Source: Clostridia bacterium
Lineage (GTDB): Bacteria; Bacillota; Clostridia; Oscillospirales; Acutalibacteraceae
Direction of reading: 5' to 3'
Assembly (NCBI GenBank): GCA_024689165.1
Contig: JAILDS010000024.1
Location: forward strand, 1-6,989
Length of the DNA: 6,989 bases
Numbering within the stretch: position 1 is the stretch's first letter; each line of letters opens with the position of its first letter. The translations under genes and the position numbers were made by a program. This document shows positions 6,001 to 6,989 of the stretch, one piece after another. The notes below the pieces were generated by a model. That model saw only the letters and a list, made by a program, of their open reading frames with translations. It was not told the DNA's origin and searched no databases.

Positions 6001-6033
6001 CGGCATGACTTCAGGGTCATGCCGTTTTTCTTT
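6001..6033 (+). terminator. Rho-independent terminator of hisD-hisH
   Basis: CGGCATGAC (6001-6009) and GTCATGCCG (6016-6024) form a perfect 9-base stem with a 6-base loop, followed by TTTTTCTTT (6025-6033). It lies 70 bases after the hisH stop and has no T run on the other side, so it is directional for the plus strand. Confidence 0.9.
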
Positions 6034-6082
6034 GCGGACTTTCAGATCATCGCCTGTTGCTGCCCGACGCCTTGCGATGAAG

Positions 6083-6110
6083 TTGACAACAACTGCAGAA
6101 GGGTTATTAT
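6083..6110 (+). promoter_or_regulatory. Strong promoter in the gap between hisH and the MerR gene
   Basis: A perfect TTGACA (6083-6088), 16-base spacer and TATTAT (6105-6110) form a strong sigma-A-type promoter. The transcript would start near 6117, about 155 bases before the MerR start codon. No open reading frame of any length begins in that leader (the only ATG, at 6237, is followed by TGC TAA). It may be an extra promoter for the regulator or drive a short RNA. Confidence 0.65.
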
Positions 6111-6116
6111 AGAAGC

Positions 6117-6195
6117 CGAAGGCCGCCGAAGGGGCGGCGGAGACCGCGCCGGGGACGATTTCAGGCCTTTTTTCAGAAAAAAACGGGATTTTTTT
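6117..6195 (+). ncRNA. Possible structured leader or small RNA (low confidence)
   Basis: The stretch just after the promoter at 6083-6110 holds a 6-base stem GCCGCC/GGCGGC (6122-6127 with 6133-6138). It also holds a competing long-range pairing AAGGCC/GGCCTT (6119-6124 with 6164-6169) running into six T at 6168-6173, then an A7-CGGGA-T7 element (6177-6195). It could be a short terminated RNA or a 5' leader of the regulator. I recognise no known RNA family. Confidence 0.25.
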
Positions 6196-6203
6196 AATAA
6201 TCA

Positions 6204-6216
6204 CCCTGCGTCAGGG
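6204..6216. promoter_or_regulatory. Upstream dyad CCCTG-CGT-CAGGG in the MerR control region
   Basis: Two perfect 5-base arms flank CGT. The centre (6210) lies 21 bases, two helical turns, from the centre of the promoter dyad at 6231. Both share the 8-base sequence CTGCGTCA (6206-6213 and 6230-6237). It could be a second, weaker regulator site on the same DNA face. Confidence 0.4.
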
Positions 6217-6217
6217 C

Positions 6218-6248
6218 TTGCTCGTGACGCTGCGTCATGTGCTAAACT
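6218..6248 (+). promoter_or_regulatory. MerR-type promoter with 19-base spacer and central dyad operator
   Basis: TTGCTC (6218-6223) and TAAACT (6243-6248) are separated by 19 bases. The spacer holds a perfect dyad TGACGC-T-GCGTCA (6225-6237). MerR-family regulators classically bind a dyad inside an overlong 19-20 base spacer and untwist it to activate transcription. The predicted start near 6255 would give a leader of about 17 bases that begins at the ribosome site AAAGGAGGTG (6255-6264) of the MerR gene. Autoregulation by that protein is an inference from this layout. Confidence 0.65.
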
Positions 6249-6271
6249 CTGCTCAAAGGAGGTGGAAAGCT

Positions 6272-6989
6272 GTGTCAAAATACACGACGGGAGAGATCGC
6301 GAAGCTCTGCGGAGTGACGGTGAGAACGGTACAGTATTACGATACCAGAGGCATCCTTATCCCCAGCGAGCTTTCCGAGGGCGGCAGACGGCTCTACTCG
6401 GAAGACGACCTGAAGCGCATGAAGATCATATGCTTTCTGAGGGAGCTGGATATCTCCATCGACTCTGTTTTACAGATCCTCAAGGAAGAGCATCCCGAGA
6501 AGGTGATCTCGCTGCTTATCGAACAGCAGGAAAGAGCCCTTTCGGACGAGATCTCCGAAAAAGAGGAAAAGCTGGAAATGCTGCGCGAGCTGAAAAACGG
6601 GCTCAAAGGCAAGGAGACGTACTCTCTCGAAACCATCGGAGACATAGCTGTCACAATGGAGAGCAGGAAGAAACTCAAAAAGATGCGCCTGATGATGGTC
6701 CTGACCGGGCTCCCGGTCACGGCGCTGCAATTGTTTGCCGTCATCTTCCGGATCGTCAACGGCGTCTGGTGGCCGTTCATCGTCTGGGCCGCGGCGGCGG
6801 TCATCTGGGGCGTACTGATCAGCCGTTACTACTTCAATCACGTAAAATACATCTGCCCGGAATGCCACGCGGTGTTCAAGCCCACCCTGAAAGAAGCGTT
6901 TTTTGCCAATCACACGCCCACGACCCGTAAACTGACCTGCACCGGATGCGGTCATAAAGGCTTCTGCGTCGAGGTATGGGGAGGCGACG
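6272..6989 (+). CDS. MerR-family regulator with two membrane helices and a zinc ribbon (3' end outside the window)
   Basis: The first 239 residues are visible with no stop. Residues 4-70 are a MerR winged helix: YTTGEIAKLCGVTVRTVQYY is the helix-turn-helix, and EGGRRLYSEDDL (36-47) the wing and following helix. Residues 82-112 are a charged coiled coil for dimerisation. Two hydrophobic segments (about 138-160 and 165-184) look like membrane helices. The tail carries CPEC (195-198) and CTGC (223-226), a zinc-ribbon pair separated by 24 residues, and CVEVWGG near its end. With two helices both ends face the cytoplasm. I recall proteins of this design of about 240-250 residues in Clostridia, so only a few residues are probably missing. 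The start is GTG 6272, with AAAGGAGGTG ending seven bases before it; no in-frame upstream start exists back to the promoter. The ligand or stress sensed is unknown. It is separated from hisH by a terminator and has its own promoter. Confidence 0.9.
   Translation, partial: MSKYTTGEIAKLCGVTVRTVQYYDTRGILIPSELSEGGRRLYSEDDLKRMKIICFLRELDISIDSVLQILKEEHPEKVISLLIEQQERALSDEISEKEEKLEMLRELKNGLKGKETYSLETIGDIAVTMESRKKLKKMRLMMVLTGLPVTALQLFAVIFRIVNGVWWPFIVWAAAAVIWGVLISRYYFNHVKYICPECHAVFKPTLKEAFFANHTPTTRKLTCTGCGHKGFCVEVWGGD

Noticed and set aside
6019..6930. Plus-strand frame of 303 codons crossing the terminator and the MerR gene
   Set aside because: It starts inside the his terminator hairpin and runs in a different frame from the MerR protein, which has a perfect ribosome site and clear domains.
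1..6989. Defence system, prophage, insertion sequence, tRNA or rRNA
   Set aside because: No transposase, integrase, nuclease-toxin pair, terminal inverted repeats or cloverleaf was seen on either strand.

Overview
This GC-rich window reads as an ordinary chromosomal segment of an anaerobic Firmicute. It is most like a high-GC member of the Clostridia (Oscillospirales or a related uncultured gut lineage). The evidence is GGAGG-type ribosome sites, near-consensus TTGACA/TATTAT promoters, a lipoprotein with a clean lipobox, and a clostridial-looking MerR regulator with a membrane segment and zinc ribbon. The lineage is an inference from these traits; there is no rRNA or marker gene to settle it.

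The left part (1-3819, minus strand) is one tightly packed run of four genes read right to left: a lipoprotein of unknown function, a small-domain methyltransferase resembling tRNA1(Val) adenine-37 N6-methyltransferase, a secreted and membrane-anchored SGNH/GDSL hydrolase, and the first 42 codons of the acetolactate synthase large subunit (ilvB), which leaves the window at base 1. Gaps are 16 bases or less, and two junctions overlap. A strong promoter (TTGACA, 17-base spacer, TATTAT) lies just upstream of the lipoprotein. The two exported proteins share long Ala/Pro/Thr linkers.

The middle (3820-4030) is a divergent control region. It holds the minus-strand lipoprotein promoter, a plus-strand hisD promoter (TTGTTT, 17-base spacer, extended GATAAT), a perfect 19-base palindrome that looks like a minus-strand terminator or an operator, and a hairpin at the start of the hisD leader.

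The plus strand from 4031 carries hisD and hisH, overlapping by ATGA. They encode histidinol dehydrogenase and the glutaminase subunit of imidazole glycerol phosphate synthase. A strong terminator at 6001-6033 closes them off, so this is a two-gene fragment of the histidine pathway without hisG, hisB, hisA or hisF beside it.

The right end (6034-6989) holds a 240-base control region and a MerR-family regulator that runs off the window. Its promoter has the unusual 19-base spacer with a central dyad typical of MerR-controlled promoters, which suggests autoregulation. The regulator has an N-terminal winged helix, a coiled coil, two membrane helices and a CxxC...CxxC zinc ribbon.

I found no mobile element, CRISPR array, tRNA, rRNA or defence system. 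The least-explained parts are the orphan lipoprotein, the membrane-anchored hydrolase, the MerR membrane regulator with its control region, and the palindrome between the divergent promoters.
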